From contig UQCR01000203.1 in NCBI GenBank assembly GCA_900539655.1, positions 1 through 6,268 of the forward strand: 6,268 nt of DNA. The letters are read 5' to 3'. The notes beneath the pieces are model-generated. The model did not search any database, had not been told where the DNA came from, and saw only the letters and a program-made list of their open reading frames with translations. The DNA comes from an uncultured Robinsoniella sp. GTDB lineage: Bacteria; Bacillota; Clostridia; Lachnospirales; Lachnospiraceae. Position 1 is the stretch's first letter, and the number at the start of each line of letters is the position of its first letter. Both the position numbers and the translations under genes were made by a program. This document shows, piece after piece, positions 6,055 to 6,268 of this stretch.

Positions 6055-6268
6055 AGCGAACGTTTTTTATTGTTCTATTAAATGCATTATATTGGGGTTT
6101 AGCTGAGTAATTACGCTTTGTAGATGGAGGTAGTGTACGGAAAGAGAAGGGGGCAGATCAGGATATTGGTTTGGAAGGCTTAACGCAGAACTGGCATTTT
6201 CTAACCTTCCCGAAGCCCTTTTTGGCGGCACGCGGGCATTCGCTCCGAAATCCTGATGCATTTCGCAG
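6055..6268 (-). repeat. Right arm of long inverted repeat, cut by the window end
   Basis: This is the reverse complement of 55-270 at about 94% identity. Base 6268 corresponds to 55, so the equivalent of 1-54, including arm A of the fold and half of the outer stem, would lie beyond the window. A 64-codon frame (6261 to 6067, - strand) matches the 54-codon frame of the left arm, but the changes between them are all amino-acid altering, so it is treated as non-coding. Confidence 0.9.

Overview
The window looks like chromosomal DNA of a low-to-mid GC Firmicute, most likely a gut Lachnospiraceae/Clostridia relative. This is inferred from strong AGGAGG-type ribosome binding sites, a TTG start, and protein families (NAT_N/GNAT_C acyltransferase, Rpn nuclease) that I know mainly from that group. 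No rRNA, tRNA or CRISPR array was seen.

Layout, left to right. (1) 1-270: a dispersed-type repeat. Its first 104 nt fold into a compact three-way junction, and 55-270 recurs inverted at 6055-6268. (2) 271-372: a short leader with a strong SD. (3) 373-3883 (+): two overlapping half-transporter genes that together encode a heterodimeric type IV ABC exporter. Subunit 1 has a degenerate catalytic site and subunit 2 a canonical one, as in BmrCD, LmrCD and TM287/288. (4) 3878-3883: the + operon and the converging - strand genes share the six bases TTATAA, which holds both stop codons and lies in a hairpin loop. (5) 3878-5681 (-): an Rpn/PD-(D/E)XK nuclease gene followed 37 bp later by an acyltransferase-domain gene, probably cotranscribed from a good promoter at 5722-5750. 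(6) 5751-6054: no gene. It holds a chain of adjacent hairpins (5785-5905) downstream of a second leftward promoter (5971-5999). (7) 6055-6268: the right arm of the inverted repeat, cut by the window end.

The most notable observation is inside the nuclease gene. A perfect AAAGGAGG lies 8 nt before an in-frame ATG and would yield a separate 76-residue C-terminal protein. This matches the gene-within-gene arrangement described for Rpn nucleases, where the small C-terminal product (RpnS) inhibits the full-length toxic nuclease (RpnL) in an anti-phage system. Read this way, the leftward unit is a candidate self-contained toxin/antitoxin defence gene. It sits beside an exporter and is enclosed, together with the exporter, in about 6 kb bounded by about 94% identical inverted repeats that could recombine to invert the segment. 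The internal start, the hairpin chain and the mobility or inversion of the segment are inferences from sequence alone.
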